Source: an uncultured Eubacteriales bacterium
GTDB taxonomy: Bacteria > Bacillota > Clostridia > Oscillospirales > CAG-272
Length of the DNA: 64,000 nucleotides
Direction of reading: 5' to 3'
Assembly: GCA_948467545.1 (NCBI GenBank)
Contig: CAOKER010000004.1
Span: 1 to 64,000 of the forward strand
The notes under the pieces are model-generated. The model had not been told where the DNA came from. It searched no databases and saw nothing but the letters and a program-made list of their open reading frames with translations. This document shows, in pieces, positions 18,310 to 27,209 of this stretch (the first letter of the stretch is position 1; each line of letters starts with the position of its first letter). The position numbers and the translations under genes are program-made.

Positions 18310-18322
18310 AAATCACTGATTT
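18310..18322 (-). promoter_or_regulatory. Short palindrome ahead of the sugar ABC operon
   Basis: AAATCA-C-TGATTT, a perfect 13-bp palindrome 30 nt upstream of the ATPase start. It could be an operator in the 5' leader; the binding protein is unknown. Confidence 0.35.
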
Positions 18323-18329
18323 GTACTCT

Positions 18330-18434
18330 GTGAGATAATTGTGTGTAATACCTTAAAGTGTGACGTCTTAAGACACAAGTTTCGTTTCGCTGCGGTAACA
18401 GCGGTTTTGCGGTGCAAAATCCCGAAACATGGCG
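18330..18434 (+). repeat. Dispersed element family A, copy 1 (diverged)
   Basis: The core AAGTTTCGTTTCGCT (from 18377) through GCAAAA and CGAAACATGGCGG matches copy 4 at 40575-40636 closely. The 5' half is more diverged: GAGATAATT replaces the TGATATAAT of copies 2 and 4. Arms GTTTCG / CGAAAC and CGCTGC / GCGGTG can pair. It lies in the divergent intergenic region between the sugar ABC operon and the AraC gene. Confidence 0.65.
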
Positions 18435-18486
18435 GTCTTTTCATGTTTTATAGTATTATAATATATTATTTTCGATTGTTTTACAA

Positions 18487-18570
18487 TGACGATAATTGTC
18501 ATATTTTAAAAGCAACAAAGTACCATATGTCGCATTTAATCTTGACAAAATTGTCGAAATTATATATAAT
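18487..18570 (+). promoter_or_regulatory. Promoter and palindromic operators upstream of the AraC gene
   Basis: TTGACA (18542-18547) and TATAAT (18565-18570), spacing 17. The -35 overlaps a palindrome GACAA-AA-TTGTC, and a related TGACGATAATTGTCA occurs at 18487-18501, so two similar operator sites lie 55 bp apart. The predicted transcript has a leader of about 315 nt before the AraC start, in which I see no gene. Confidence 0.7.
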
Positions 18571-18892
18571 AGTATTAATAAATTACAAATTTTAAATATG
18601 ATGTGCTAACATGCTAAAGTGATAAAACGGCAGATATTTACAATGTTTCGGTGCGAAGGTTTTTGAATGCGTTTCAAACACAGATACGAAATGCATAATA
18701 TATAAAATTAAAACGTTTTTTGCATTGAGGTCGAAATCTACCGATAAAACAGCAGTACTCATATTTGAAATTGATGCTTTTCTATATGACTTTACTCCAT
18801 AATTAAAAAATATATTGCTCGGAGAATGTGTATTTATTTATGTCCAAAATGATTATAAAAATTCACATCCGTGCAGGAGGGATGGTCTTTTC

Positions 18893-19759
18893 ATGAATGT
18901 CACACATATATATAACAGCGAGGAGCGTCAGCAATATCTGATAGAACATCATTATTCCATTCGCCTTAAACCGCGTCTGCTGTATGCCGGAAAGCAGTTT
19001 AAGGCAGGAGGTTGGGAGGCAGATGTACACAGCCATAATTTTGCTGAAATGCTGTTTGTCTATGCCGGTCACGGAGAGGTTACGGTCGATGGAACTACAC
19101 GGAATGTTTCCAAGGGGGACATTATAATATATAATGCCGGGGTTTCCCACAGTGAAAAAAGTCTTGATTCGAGCAGCTTTGAGGTTCGGTTTATTGCATA
19201 CGATAAGCTTGAAATAACCGATCTTCCTCCTAATCATCTGCTTCCTCCCGACTATGATTTTATATATCCGTCAAGTGATATGTATTCCACTTTTGTTCTT
19301 TATTTTGACAGGATTTTCTCCGAATTTGAGACGAAAGATCAATTTTTTGCGGAGATTGCCCAAAATCTTTCGCGCAATTTGCTGCTTTATCTTTTCAGGC
19401 TTATTAACGAGTCGGGAAAGGAAAGCGATATTCTGAGAAATAATAAGGTTCTTGACAGAGCCGTAGAATATATCGACAATAATTTTAAAAGTGAGATTAC
19501 GCTTGAATCTCTTGCTTCAAAGTGCTTTGTAAATAAATATTATCTTGCGCATATGTTCACAAGATTCAAGGGTATTTCGGTCGGTAAATATCTTAACTGC
19601 AAACGATTTGAGGAGGCAAAAAGACTTCTTGCGGAAACTGCCATGCCTGTCGGAGACGTTGCGGTTTCATCCGGCTTTAACGATGTAAGCTATTTTTGCC
19701 GTGCCTTTAAAAAGGAAACCGGTGCGACACCTCTTGAATTTAGAAAAAATACTGTTTAG
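18893..19759 (+). CDS. AraC-family regulator with N-terminal cupin
   Basis: 288 aa: an N-terminal cupin-like sensor (HSHNFAEMLFVYAGHGEV at about 48-65) and two C-terminal AraC helix-turn-helix motifs (about 195-285; LESLASKCFVNKYYLAHMF and VGDVAVSSGFNDVSYFCRAF). ATG 18893 follows AGGAGG; the frame is open 26 codons further upstream without a ribosome site. Divergent from the sugar ABC operon, its likely target, with a sugar as likely effector. Confidence 0.88.
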   Translation: MNVTHIYNSEERQQYLIEHHYSIRLKPRLLYAGKQFKAGGWEADVHSHNFAEMLFVYAGHGEVTVDGTTRNVSKGDIIIYNAGVSHSEKSLDSSSFEVRFIAYDKLEITDLPPNHLLPPDYDFIYPSSDMYSTFVLYFDRIFSEFETKDQFFAEIAQNLSRNLLLYLFRLINESGKESDILRNNKVLDRAVEYIDNNFKSEITLESLASKCFVNKYYLAHMFTRFKGISVGKYLNCKRFEEAKRLLAETAMPVGDVAVSSGFNDVSYFCRAFKKETGATPLEFRKNTV

Positions 19760-19941
19760 TCTTGCGTTTAGCCTTGTTAGCATATATATCCGATAAAATG
19801 TGGCAGCAAAATATAATGTAATTGTATAGACCGAAATTTTAAATTGAAAATTTATCTTGCCGGATATTGTATCAAAAACTTTTTTTATTTTTTATCGGCG
19901 GTTGTATTCAAAGCTGTACGATAATTTTATATAGTAAGCTA

Positions 19942-19970
19942 TTGACTTTTTGTATTCGATAAGCTATAAT
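19942..19970 (+). promoter_or_regulatory. pnuC promoter
   Basis: TTGACT (19942-19947), 17 bp, TATAAT (19965-19970). The transcript would start at about 19977 and carry the structured leader that follows. Confidence 0.8.
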
Positions 19971-19975
19971 ATGTA

Positions 19976-20080
19976 TGAATGAAGTAGATATAACTGCCAC
20001 CGGGTAGTAGATGCTGATGCATTCGTATACACATCGTTAGGTCATGGAAGATGTGTATTCGGGTGCTTTTTTTATTTTTA
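19976..20080 (+). promoter_or_regulatory. Structured leader RNA of pnuC, candidate riboswitch
   Basis: A ~100-nt leader can fold as a three-way junction: an outer helix from GCCACC (19996-20001) to GGGTGC (20061-20066), a small hairpin ATGC-TGAT-GCAT (20011-20022), and a 9-bp hairpin ATACACATC (20027-20035) / GATGTGTAT (20050-20058). Seven Ts follow the outer helix at once, so closing it would make a terminator. I could not match it to a riboswitch class I know well. The gene suggests NAD, NMN or nicotinamide riboside as ligand; NAD+-II RNAs sit upstream of pnuC, but I cannot confirm identity. Confidence 0.55.
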
Positions 20081-20099
20081 TAAAAGAGAGGTAAATATT

Positions 20100-20792
20100 A
20101 TGGTAAGGCTAAAATCTGTAATAGGTAATTTTTCAAAGGGAGAATTTTTTTTATGGTTTGCTTCCGTTTGTATAACTGTATTGTCGTTTTTGATATTTGA
20201 CAGGACAAATTACCTTACGCTGACAGCGTCACTTATAGGCGTAACGTCTTTAATTTTCAATGCAAAAGGCAATCCGATAGGACAGCTGCTTACGGTGTGT
20301 TTCAGCATACTGTATGGTATTATTTCGTTTAGTTTTTCATATTACGGCGAGATGATAACGTACCTCGGAATGACAGCTCCTATGGCTGTATTTGCATTGA
20401 TTTCATGGCTTCGCAATCCTTATAACGGAAATAAAACGGAGGTTAAGGTAAATCATATAAAGGGCGGTGAAGTCTGTTTTATGTTATTTCTGAGTGCAGC
20501 GGTTACCTTCGTTTTTTACTATATTCTAAAGGCTTTTGACACGGCTAATCTTATATTCAGCACAGTCTCGGTTACAACAAGCTTTCTTGCCGTTTATCTG
20601 ACATTCAGACGAAGTCCGTTATACGCGCTTGCATACGCGGCAAATGATATTGTATTGATTGTTTTGTGGGTTTTGGCCGCACTCTCCGACTCTTCTTATA
20701 TTTCTGTTATAGTGTGTTTTATTATGTTTTTGCTCAATGATATCTACGGATATATAAACTGGAGGAGAATGAGTAAAAGACAACAGTCCTGA
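20100..20792 (+). CDS. pnuC: PnuC-family nicotinamide riboside/mononucleotide transporter
   Basis: Membrane protein of 230 aa with about seven hydrophobic segments. The PnuC landmarks include NAKGNPIGQLLTVCFSILYG (about 54-73), GEMITYLGMTAPMA (about 81-94), SWLRNPYNGN, and a C-terminal ND-x-YGY-x-NW motif. PnuC proteins move nicotinamide riboside by facilitated diffusion for NAD salvage. GAGAGG precedes the ATG. It is monocistronic behind the structured leader. Confidence 0.92.
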   Translation: MVRLKSVIGNFSKGEFFLWFASVCITVLSFLIFDRTNYLTLTASLIGVTSLIFNAKGNPIGQLLTVCFSILYGIISFSFSYYGEMITYLGMTAPMAVFALISWLRNPYNGNKTEVKVNHIKGGEVCFMLFLSAAVTFVFYYILKAFDTANLIFSTVSVTTSFLAVYLTFRRSPLYALAYAANDIVLIVLWVLAALSDSSYISVIVCFIMFLLNDIYGYINWRRMSKRQQS

Positions 20793-20908
20793 ATTTGATG
20801 AGGAATATTCGAGTAGGTCATAATGAAACAGCTTTTACAAATATTTGCTTTTTTGTTCCGTATTCATTACATCAATATATGTAACTTGTAAACTTTCTCC
20901 ACCTGATA

Positions 20909-20937
20909 TTGACTCAGGTTGTTAAAAATGCTAATAT
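20909..20937 (+). promoter_or_regulatory. Probable citrate synthase promoter
   Basis: TTGACT (20909-20914) and TAATAT (20932-20937) with 17-bp spacing, 57 nt before the start codon. The -10 matches four of six consensus bases. Confidence 0.45.
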
Positions 20938-20993
20938 ATACTCAGAAAAGTATTAGATAAACAAATTACATTGATTGAGAAAGGAAGCGGAAG

Positions 20994-22364
20994 ATGGTAG
21001 AAAAAGATTTTTCGATATTGACCCCTGAAATAGAGAAACTTGCCGATATGGCGAGACTTAATTCCCGGATTGATCCCGCTCTTTACGATAAATACGCGGT
21101 GAAACGCGGTCTCAGAGATATCAAGGGAAACGGAGTTTTGACAGGACTTACCGAAATTTCCGAAATCATTGCCAAAAAAACCGATGAAGAAGGAAATTTA
21201 ATTCCGTGTGACGGAGAGCTTTATTATCGCGGAATTAATATACAGGATCTTATAAACGGATTTGTTTCGGAAGGCCGCTTTGGCTTTGAGGAGACGGTGT
21301 ATCTTCTTCTTTTCGGAAAGCTTCCGAGCAGAAGCGAGCTTGACAGCTTTAATGGTATTATCGGGTATTATCGGAGTATTCCGCAGAATTTTGTACGCGA
21401 CATAATAATGAAAAAACCAAGCCGCGATATTATGAATGCGCTTGCCCGTTCCGTACTTACGCTTTATTCATACGATGACTGTGCAGACGACACAAGTTTG
21501 CCGAATGTTCTGCGGCAGTCAATACAGCTTATTTCAGAGTTTCCTATGCTTATATGCTATAATTATATTGCGTATGAATATTATCATAACGGAATGGGAC
21601 TTCATATAAATCCTCCCAAGCCTGAGCTTTCTACCGCAGAAACTATACTGCAGCTGCTTAGAGTAGATCAGTCTTATACCGAGACCGAGGCGAAGGTTCT
21701 CGATATGGCGCTTGTATTGCATGCGGAACACGGAGGCGGAAACAATTCTACTTTTACCACGCATGTTGTGACGTCATCCGGCTCTGATACATATTCGACG
21801 ATTGTAGCATCGCTCGGTTCGCTCAAAGGACCTAAACACGGCGGAGCAAACAAAATGGTCGTCGATATGTTTGAGGATATAAAGTCTCATGTGAAGAATT
21901 GGGATGATGAGGAAGAACTGAAAAATTATCTTGATTTAATTCTGAATAAAAAAGCATTTGATAAATCCGGTCTTGTTTACGGCATGGGACATGCCATATA
22001 TTCTGTTTCCGATCCGCGCGCCAAAGTATTTAAGGGGTTTGTTGAAAAACTTGCCGTTGAGAAGAATATGGAAAGCGAGTACAGACTTCACACGAGTGTT
22101 GAACGCATTGCGGCGGAGCTTATTGCCAAGGAGAGAAATATTTACAAGGGCGTAAGTGCAAATGTAGATTTTTACAGCGGATTTGTATACAAGATGCTTG
22201 GACTTCCTCAGGAGCTGTATACACCGCTTTTTGCAACAGCACGTGTTGCGGGGTGGTCAGCTCACCGTATGGAAGAGCTTATAGGGAAAGGAAAAATCAT
22301 TCGGCCTGCTTATAAAGCCGTCCGCTCTCATGCGGACTATATTCCGATTGATAAGAGAGTCTGA
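20994..22364 (+). CDS. Citrate synthase (Si-type)
   Basis: Condenses acetyl-CoA with oxaloacetate. The catalytic triad is visible: H246 in LHAEHGGGNNSTF, H333 in GMGHAIYSVSDPR, and D392 in ANVDFYSG. At 456 aa it has an N-terminal extension of about 70 residues relative to short bacterial enzymes, as in many clostridial members. 2-methylcitrate synthases share these residues, so propionyl-CoA use cannot be excluded. No other TCA gene is adjacent; a likely role is 2-oxoglutarate, hence glutamate and arginine, supply. Confidence 0.92.
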   Translation: MVEKDFSILTPEIEKLADMARLNSRIDPALYDKYAVKRGLRDIKGNGVLTGLTEISEIIAKKTDEEGNLIPCDGELYYRGINIQDLINGFVSEGRFGFEETVYLLLFGKLPSRSELDSFNGIIGYYRSIPQNFVRDIIMKKPSRDIMNALARSVLTLYSYDDCADDTSLPNVLRQSIQLISEFPMLICYNYIAYEYYHNGMGLHINPPKPELSTAETILQLLRVDQSYTETEAKVLDMALVLHAEHGGGNNSTFTTHVVTSSGSDTYSTIVASLGSLKGPKHGGANKMVVDMFEDIKSHVKNWDDEEELKNYLDLILNKKAFDKSGLVYGMGHAIYSVSDPRAKVFKGFVEKLAVEKNMESEYRLHTSVERIAAELIAKERNIYKGVSANVDFYSGFVYKMLGLPQELYTPLFATARVAGWSAHRMEELIGKGKIIRPAYKAVRSHADYIPIDKRV

Positions 22365-22729
22365 CTTTCAGAATAAGATTAGGCCGCTTGTTTGATGAAT
22401 AAAATTTTAAACTATGCTATGATGAGCTGCGGCGGATTATAGGATTGCCGTTCAAAAATGAAGTTTAACATTCAGCTTGCAGGGCCGAGCTTCATAATAT
22501 CTCGGACAGCTTTTTTCAGCTGTAATTCAATTTTTGGCGGCTGAAAACTAAAAAGAAAAAAGTGAGCCGGAGCGTGTTGCTTTAGGTTCACTTTTTCTTC
22601 TCAAAGGCCGGTACGGCCGTAAAAACGACGAATAACAGTCTTAATTTTTTCGCATAAATGAAATAACGATGCTATGATAAATACAGCAAAAATGCATTGC
22701 CGAAATTAATCATCTGCGTATTTTATGTG
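22365..22729. other. Intergenic stretch with inverted repeats
   Basis: No gene seen. It contains GCAGGGCCGAGC-type GC-rich short stems around 22480, CAGC-T6-CAGCTG near 22507-22522, and the terminator at 22556-22596. A promoter for the minus-strand phosphatase is not needed here because that gene reads into this region. Confidence 0.5.
22556..22596. terminator. Bidirectional intrinsic terminator
   Basis: AAAAAGTGA pairs with TCACTTTTT (with an extra CC/GG step) around a ~15-nt loop, between the convergent citrate synthase and HAD phosphatase genes. Confidence 0.8.
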
Positions 22730-23539
22730 TTATGAGAGAAGTGCGTAAATCAAACCGGCTATATCATCATATACTGCCGATGCGGCAGATTTTACTTCAT
22801 CTTTTCCGGATGAAACGGCACAGCCATGAAAATCTCTAATCATATCTATGTCGTTGTAATTATCTCCTATCGGTGTTATTGATTCACACGGAATTTTATA
22901 TATTTCCGAAAGCATGCGGAGACTTTGAGATTTTCCTGCGCCGGCGCCCGGAATATCTACGCAGCGTTCATTTCTGTATGCGTTTACGTAGTCTCCGAAA
23001 ATTTTGTTTATTTGATTTGTGTGTTCCTTTGCGATTTCTGCATTTTCAAATGCGGTGTGAATTATATTGAAGCCCGGCCCGCGCGAAAAATTTTCGGGAG
23101 TGACGTATACTCTTCCGCTCTCGTCTGTTTGACCTGTTTTGAAGCCGATGTTTAATCCGGTCGGTATACCTAACATTTTCATGCCGCAGCTTCGTGACAG
23201 CCAGAGCGGATTTCTTTGAAGAATAAAATCGGTAAGCTCGGTAAGCCGCGAAGTGTCTGAAATATTGCTCCATACACATTTTTCTTCCGAATCAAGTATA
23301 CAGGCTCCGGAACAGCATATTATAAAGTCGAAAGATACTACCGACGCCCTTTCCGCGGCTTTTTTTGCTGCGTAAAGATCTCTGCCGGTTACGAGACCGA
23401 ACAGATTTCCTTTTTCCTGCCACTCCTTGATTGCTTCCGCGTCCGCCTGCATGACGGACGGTCCGCGCATCAGTGTGCCGTCAAAATCACTTGCAATTAT
23501 TCTTGATGTTTTACCTTGTGTTTTATCCTGTATCTGCAT
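22730..23539 (-). CDS. Cof-type HAD phosphatase
   Basis: 269-aa HAD IIB-like hydrolase: motif I ASDFDGTLM with D18 and D20, a TGR motif near 51, a cap domain in the middle, and motif IV GDNYNDIDMI near 222-231, the GDxxNDxxM form typical of Cof/YkrA sugar-phosphate phosphatases. It stands alone. Substrate unknown. Confidence 0.87.
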   Translation of the reverse strand: MQIQDKTQGKTSRIIASDFDGTLMRGPSVMQADAEAIKEWQEKGNLFGLVTGRDLYAAKKAAERASVVSFDFIICCSGACILDSEEKCVWSNISDTSRLTELTDFILQRNPLWLSRSCGMKMLGIPTGLNIGFKTGQTDESGRVYVTPENFSRGPGFNIIHTAFENAEIAKEHTNQINKIFGDYVNAYRNERCVDIPGAGAGKSQSLRMLSEIYKIPCESITPIGDNYNDIDMIRDFHGCAVSSGKDEVKSAASAVYDDIAGLIYALLS

Positions 23540-23798
23540 TAATTAATGTTCCTTGCCAAAAAAATATTTCTGAAAATAATTTTATCATATATTTCATTAA
23601 TATTCAATAAGGTAATTTCAGACTTTATTGATTGCGATGATTTTTTGTCAATGTTTCGATTTTTGATTTAAAAGAATTTCTTTTATAAAAAATATAAGGC
23701 GTATAAAAAAACAGCGGAATGCAGATAATTTCTTTTGAAGGTGTTTAATACGGATTTTATTTTATATATTGAAATGAAAAAACAGAAAGGAAAATAAA

Positions 23799-24248
23799 AT
23801 GCAGACACAAGCTAAGACGTTAAAAGACGATGCAATGCTTCTCGGTTTTATATATCAGAACGCGCGTATGGGTATTACCGGTATCAATCAGATTCGCAGT
23901 TCGGTGAATGACGATAAGTTCATGGAGCTTATTAACCGTCAATATTCAAAATATGATGAATTTGTCACAAAGTCAGCGGAAGAACTTCGCAGTCTCGGAG
24001 AGAAGCCGGAGGATATCAGTCCAATGGCAAAGGTAGGTTCATTCTTGTCCTCAAAGTATAACACAGCAGTGGATTCCAGCACTTCGCATATAGCTGAGAT
24101 GATGATTCAGGGAACTGAGATGGGAGTAACAAAATTGATTCAAAAGCTAAATTCGATATCCGGCTGCTCGAATAAATACAGGAGATTTGCTCAGGAGCTT
24201 ATAGATTATGAGACGAAAAGCGTAGAAGATTTAAAGGCTTTTCTTTAA
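23799..24248 (+). CDS. Small all-helical conserved hypothetical protein
   Basis: 149 aa, no signal peptide or membrane segment. The sequence is almost wholly helical and amphipathic (INQIRSSVNDDKFMELINRQ, EELRSLGEK, HIAEMMIQGTEMGVTKLIQK), like a four-helix ferritin/DUF2383-type bundle, but I do not see a clear di-iron ExxH pair. AGAAAGGAAAAT precedes the ATG and a strong terminator follows, so it is a real, monocistronic gene. Function unknown. Confidence 0.7.
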   Translation: MQTQAKTLKDDAMLLGFIYQNARMGITGINQIRSSVNDDKFMELINRQYSKYDEFVTKSAEELRSLGEKPEDISPMAKVGSFLSSKYNTAVDSSTSHIAEMMIQGTEMGVTKLIQKLNSISGCSNKYRRFAQELIDYETKSVEDLKAFL

Positions 24249-24262
24249 TGTTTCTGTGAATT

Positions 24263-24305
24263 AAAATTCTGCTTTGCCATAGTTTTGTGACGGGCAGAAT
24301 TTTTT
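24263..24305 (+). terminator. Intrinsic terminator
   Basis: AAAATTCTGC (24263-24272) pairs with GCAGAATTTT (24294-24303) and continues into T residues, directly after the helical hypothetical gene. Confidence 0.85.
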
Positions 24306-24387
24306 ATATATAATTCTTTATGGCATTTTCAATGAATGTCTCGGAGAGGGTTAAAAATGTAAAAAGTACTTTTCAAATCTGGAATTT

Positions 24388-24488
24388 TGTGATATAATAA
24401 CCTCAAAATTAAAGCTTTTCGGTCAGTAAATTTTGTTTTGCTGCCGCGGACAGTGATTTTAATAAGCAAAATCATAAAACATTGCGGG
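24388..24488 (+). repeat. Dispersed element family A, copy 2
   Basis: Begins with TGTGATATAATAACCTCAA, containing the extended -10 sequence TGATATAAT. AAAGCTTTT, GTTTTGCT, CAGTGATTTT, GCAAAA and AAAACATTGCGG follow. From TGTGATATAAT to the ACATTG block it spans 97 nt, exactly as in copy 4. Arms GTTTTGCT / AGCAAAAT can pair. Together with copy 3 it fills the gap between a terminator and metF. Confidence 0.75.
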
Positions 24489-24500
24489 TAATTTTAAATT

Positions 24501-24600
24501 CATGATATAACAGTTTCCAAGCTAAAGCTTTTGATCGGAAATCTTCGTTTCGCTGTTCAAGGCGGAGGTTTTGAAGTGCAAAACGATGAAGTGCTGCAGC
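24501..24600 (+). repeat. Dispersed element family A, copy 3
   Basis: Tandem to copy 2, 12 nt further on: CATGATATAACAG, AAGCTAAAGCTTTT, TTCGTTTCGCT, GGAGGTTTTG, GTGCAAAACGATGAAGTG. The 24 nt from ATATAA to AAAGC align without gaps to copies 2 and 4. The -10-like box here is TGATATAAC. It ends about 50 nt before the metF start and so may lie in its leader. Confidence 0.7.
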
Positions 24601-24650
24601 TTAAAAGCAATGGCGCGGACTGTACTCTTAGAAAAACAAAGGTTTAATTT

Positions 24651-25541
24651 ATGAAGATTATTGATATCATTAACGGAGATAAGCCGTCGCTGTCTTTTGA
24701 GGTTTTTCCGCCCAAGACAAGCGAGGCGGTTGAACAAATAACGGCAGCTACCGAAAAAATAGCGGAGCTTAAGCCGTCATACATAAGCGTTACATACGGA
24801 GCCGGAGGAGGAACTTCCGATTATACCGTCATGGTTGCTTCTAATATAAAAAAGAAATTCGGCGTTGAAACCGTAGCACATCTCAGCTGTATATCTTCCG
24901 GCAAAGTACGTGTCCGCGCTGAGCTTGATAAGTTGCGGGAAAATGGTATTGAAAATATTTTGGCTCTTCGAGGAGATCTTCCGCAGGATTTTGATTCAGG
25001 CAAGCTTGAGTATCACTATGCGTCTGAGCTTGTTTCGGAAGTTAAGGAATATGGCGGTTTCTGTATAGGAGGCGCTTGTTATCCTGAAGGACATCCCGAA
25101 AGCGACTCGTCCATTGATGATATAAGGTATCTGAAAACAAAAATAAATGCCGGATGCGAGTATCTGACAACACAGATGTTTTTTGACAACAATATTTTAT
25201 ATAATTTTCTTTACCGTTTAAGAGAATCGGGCGTGAATGTTCCTGTTGTTGCCGGAATTATGCCGGTGACGAATCCGAAATCTATCCGCCGCATTTGCTC
25301 AATTTCGGGAACTCTTTTGCCTCAGCGTTTTGTACGTATTGTAGAAAGATACGGCGGAAATGCCGAAGCTATGAAGCAGGCAGGAATTGCATACGCAACC
25401 GAACAGATTATTGATCTTTTTGCCAACGGTGTGAATGCAGTGCATGTATATTCAATGGACAAGCCCGATGTGGCTGCCAGAATTGCGGAAAACATTTCTG
25501 AGATTATAGATGGAGAATTGGTTTACAGTAGAAAAAATTGA
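24651..25541 (+). CDS. metF: Methylenetetrahydrofolate reductase MetF
   Basis: FAD-dependent reductase turning 5,10-methylene-THF into 5-methyl-THF, the methyl donor for MetH. The TIM barrel starts with PSLSFEVFPPKTSE (about 11-24), followed by ISVTYGAGG, LALRGD and GGACYPEGH motifs typical of MetF. 296 aa is full length for the bacterial enzyme. It heads a methionine block with metH; the MBL gene overlaps its last 32 nt. I see no S-box or cobalamin riboswitch upstream, only repeat copies 2 and 3. Confidence 0.93.
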   Translation: MKIIDIINGDKPSLSFEVFPPKTSEAVEQITAATEKIAELKPSYISVTYGAGGGTSDYTVMVASNIKKKFGVETVAHLSCISSGKVRVRAELDKLRENGIENILALRGDLPQDFDSGKLEYHYASELVSEVKEYGGFCIGGACYPEGHPESDSSIDDIRYLKTKINAGCEYLTTQMFFDNNILYNFLYRLRESGVNVPVVAGIMPVTNPKSIRRICSISGTLLPQRFVRIVERYGGNAEAMKQAGIAYATEQIIDLFANGVNAVHVYSMDKPDVAARIAENISEIIDGELVYSRKN

Positions 25542-26274
25542 CGGGGATACTTTCGCGGTCAGTGAATATAAGCATTGGGAAGAAACACATTGTTATTTGC
25601 TGTGCGGAACGAAAACGGCGCTTTTAATTGATACGGGACTTGGTATATCGAATATAAAAACAGTGACAGACAGTTTAACCGATTTGCCTGTTACGGCAGT
25701 TACGACGCATGTACATTGGGACCATATCGGCGGTTATCGGTATTTTAATCATATTTCGGTTCATGAAGCAGAATATAATTGGCTGTCAGAAAAATTTCCG
25801 GTCACTTTACAAGCTGTTAAATATAATCTTACTTGTAAGCCGTGTGAATTTCCGGAAGATTTTTCAGTCGACGATTACCGTCTTTATAAAGGAAATCCCG
25901 ATATTGTATTCGGCGACGGGTATTCTTTTGATTTGGGAAACAGACGGGTAAATGCAATTCATACACCCGGGCATTCGCCGGGACATTGCTGCTTTTATGA
26001 AGCTGAGAGAAACTATCTCTATTCCGGAGATTTGATTTATAAAGGGTGTCTTGATGCTTTTTATCCTACGACCGATCCCTGGCAGTTTTATCAATCTGTG
26101 AAAAAAATTAGCAGTTTAAAAATTGATCGAGTATTGCCGGCACATCATCAGCTGTCTGTCTCTGTTGATCTTGTAAGCAGAATAGAAAAAGCGTTTTGCA
26201 AATTAAAAGAACAGAATAATTTAAAACAGGGAAACGGCATATTTGATTTTGGGGATTTTCAAATACATATTTGA
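25510..26274 (+). CDS. Metallo-beta-lactamase-fold hydrolase (glyoxalase II-like)
   Basis: 254 aa with a complete MBL metal site: H67-x-H69-x-D71-H72 in HVHWDHIGG, H155 in HTPGHSPGH, D174 in YSGDLIYKG and a late PAHHQ histidine near 217. The start overlaps metF by 32 nt, so expression is tied to the methionine block, but the substrate is unknown. Thioester or lactone hydrolysis is typical for the family. Confidence 0.85.
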   Translation: MENWFTVEKIDGDTFAVSEYKHWEETHCYLLCGTKTALLIDTGLGISNIKTVTDSLTDLPVTAVTTHVHWDHIGGYRYFNHISVHEAEYNWLSEKFPVTLQAVKYNLTCKPCEFPEDFSVDDYRLYKGNPDIVFGDGYSFDLGNRRVNAIHTPGHSPGHCCFYEAERNYLYSGDLIYKGCLDAFYPTTDPWQFYQSVKKISSLKIDRVLPAHHQLSVSVDLVSRIEKAFCKLKEQNNLKQGNGIFDFGDFQIHI

Positions 26275-26533
26275 AAAATAAAGATGTCTTCAAACAATTT
26301 GATTTTCCGATCAAAATAGTATATATTCCAACACTAAGCATATATTATTGTCCGTGCTTGCGGAATGGGAGTTTTCGACATTGATAAGGCGATAACGTTA
26401 GTTCATATAGGCAGGATAATATTGATATATCAAACAACCAAAAGATTTACGTACTCGGAAGCTAATAATCTCAAAAAAACTGACTTATACTTGTCGATGA
26501 TGGAATTTCTTTTTTTATGTGCGGAGAAACAAT

Positions 26534-27130
26534 ATGAATGGAATTGAGCTGTATTATCCTGTAGGCGGAGAAATAGTTCCGGATACGCGAGAAGCCCTCA
26601 GATATATCGGAGTGACTTCGGCCGTGCCGGACGACAAGCTGCTGTCGGCTGTTGAAAATGTAAAGACCGAGATAGTCCGAGCCGCGAAATATGCAGCTTG
26701 TTACGCATCTGTAAGCTGTGTTATCAGTGACGACGTAATTGTGCTCGGGGAGCTTTCTGTACGCAGCAAAGCTCTTGCGAAAAATCTGCGCGGCTGCAGC
26801 AGAGCTTTTGTTTTTGCTGCTACGGCAGGCGCGGAAATTGACAGACTGATTTCCCGTGAAATGGTAAAGTCTCCGGTTAGGGGGCTTATTGCCGATTCTC
26901 TCGGTTCTTCGGCAATTGAGGCTTTTTGCAATAATCTGAACGGAAAGCTGTCCGAAAATATTAAGACGCGTCCGCGTTTTAGTCCGGGATACGGAGATTT
27001 TGATATAGCTTTTCAGAAAAAGCTTATACAGATGCTTGACGCCAGACGAAAGATTGGACTTTCGCTTACCGACTCATGTATGATGACCCCGTCAAAATCG
27101 GTGACTGCGGTTATCGGAATTGAAACCTGA
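26534..27130 (+). CDS. Stand-alone MetH reactivation domain protein
   Basis: 198-aa protein matching the cobalamin-dependent methionine synthase activation domain, which reductively methylates cob(II)alamin with SAM. The diagnostic segments RFSPGYGDFD (about 152-161) and LSLTDSCMMTPSKSV (about 175-189) are present. In E. coli this is the C-terminal domain of MetH; here it is a separate gene 79 nt before metH, and that MetH ends after the B12 domain, so the two complement each other. ATG 26534 follows GGAG; an in-frame GTG at 26519 precedes that site. Confidence 0.88.
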   Translation: MNGIELYYPVGGEIVPDTREALRYIGVTSAVPDDKLLSAVENVKTEIVRAAKYAACYASVSCVISDDVIVLGELSVRSKALAKNLRGCSRAFVFAATAGAEIDRLISREMVKSPVRGLIADSLGSSAIEAFCNNLNGKLSENIKTRPRFSPGYGDFDIAFQKKLIQMLDARRKIGLSLTDSCMMTPSKSVTAVIGIET

Positions 27131-27209
27131 AGAACATATGCGGAAGCTAAATTTATCATACGGGAAGATTATAAGTTAAATGAATTGAATTCCGAGGGGA
27201 AATGGTTAT

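Noticed and set aside
20994..22364. 2-methylcitrate synthase instead of citrate synthase
   Set aside because: No prpB/prpD genes are nearby; the catalytic residues do not distinguish the two, so the simpler call was kept.
24306..24650. SAM or cobalamin riboswitch ahead of metF
   Set aside because: The S-box and B12-box core sequences are absent; the gap is filled by repeat copies 2 and 3.
26365..26547. 60-codon frame between the MBL gene and the MetH activation gene
   Set aside because: It lacks a ribosome site and overlaps the start region of the next gene; no family resemblance.
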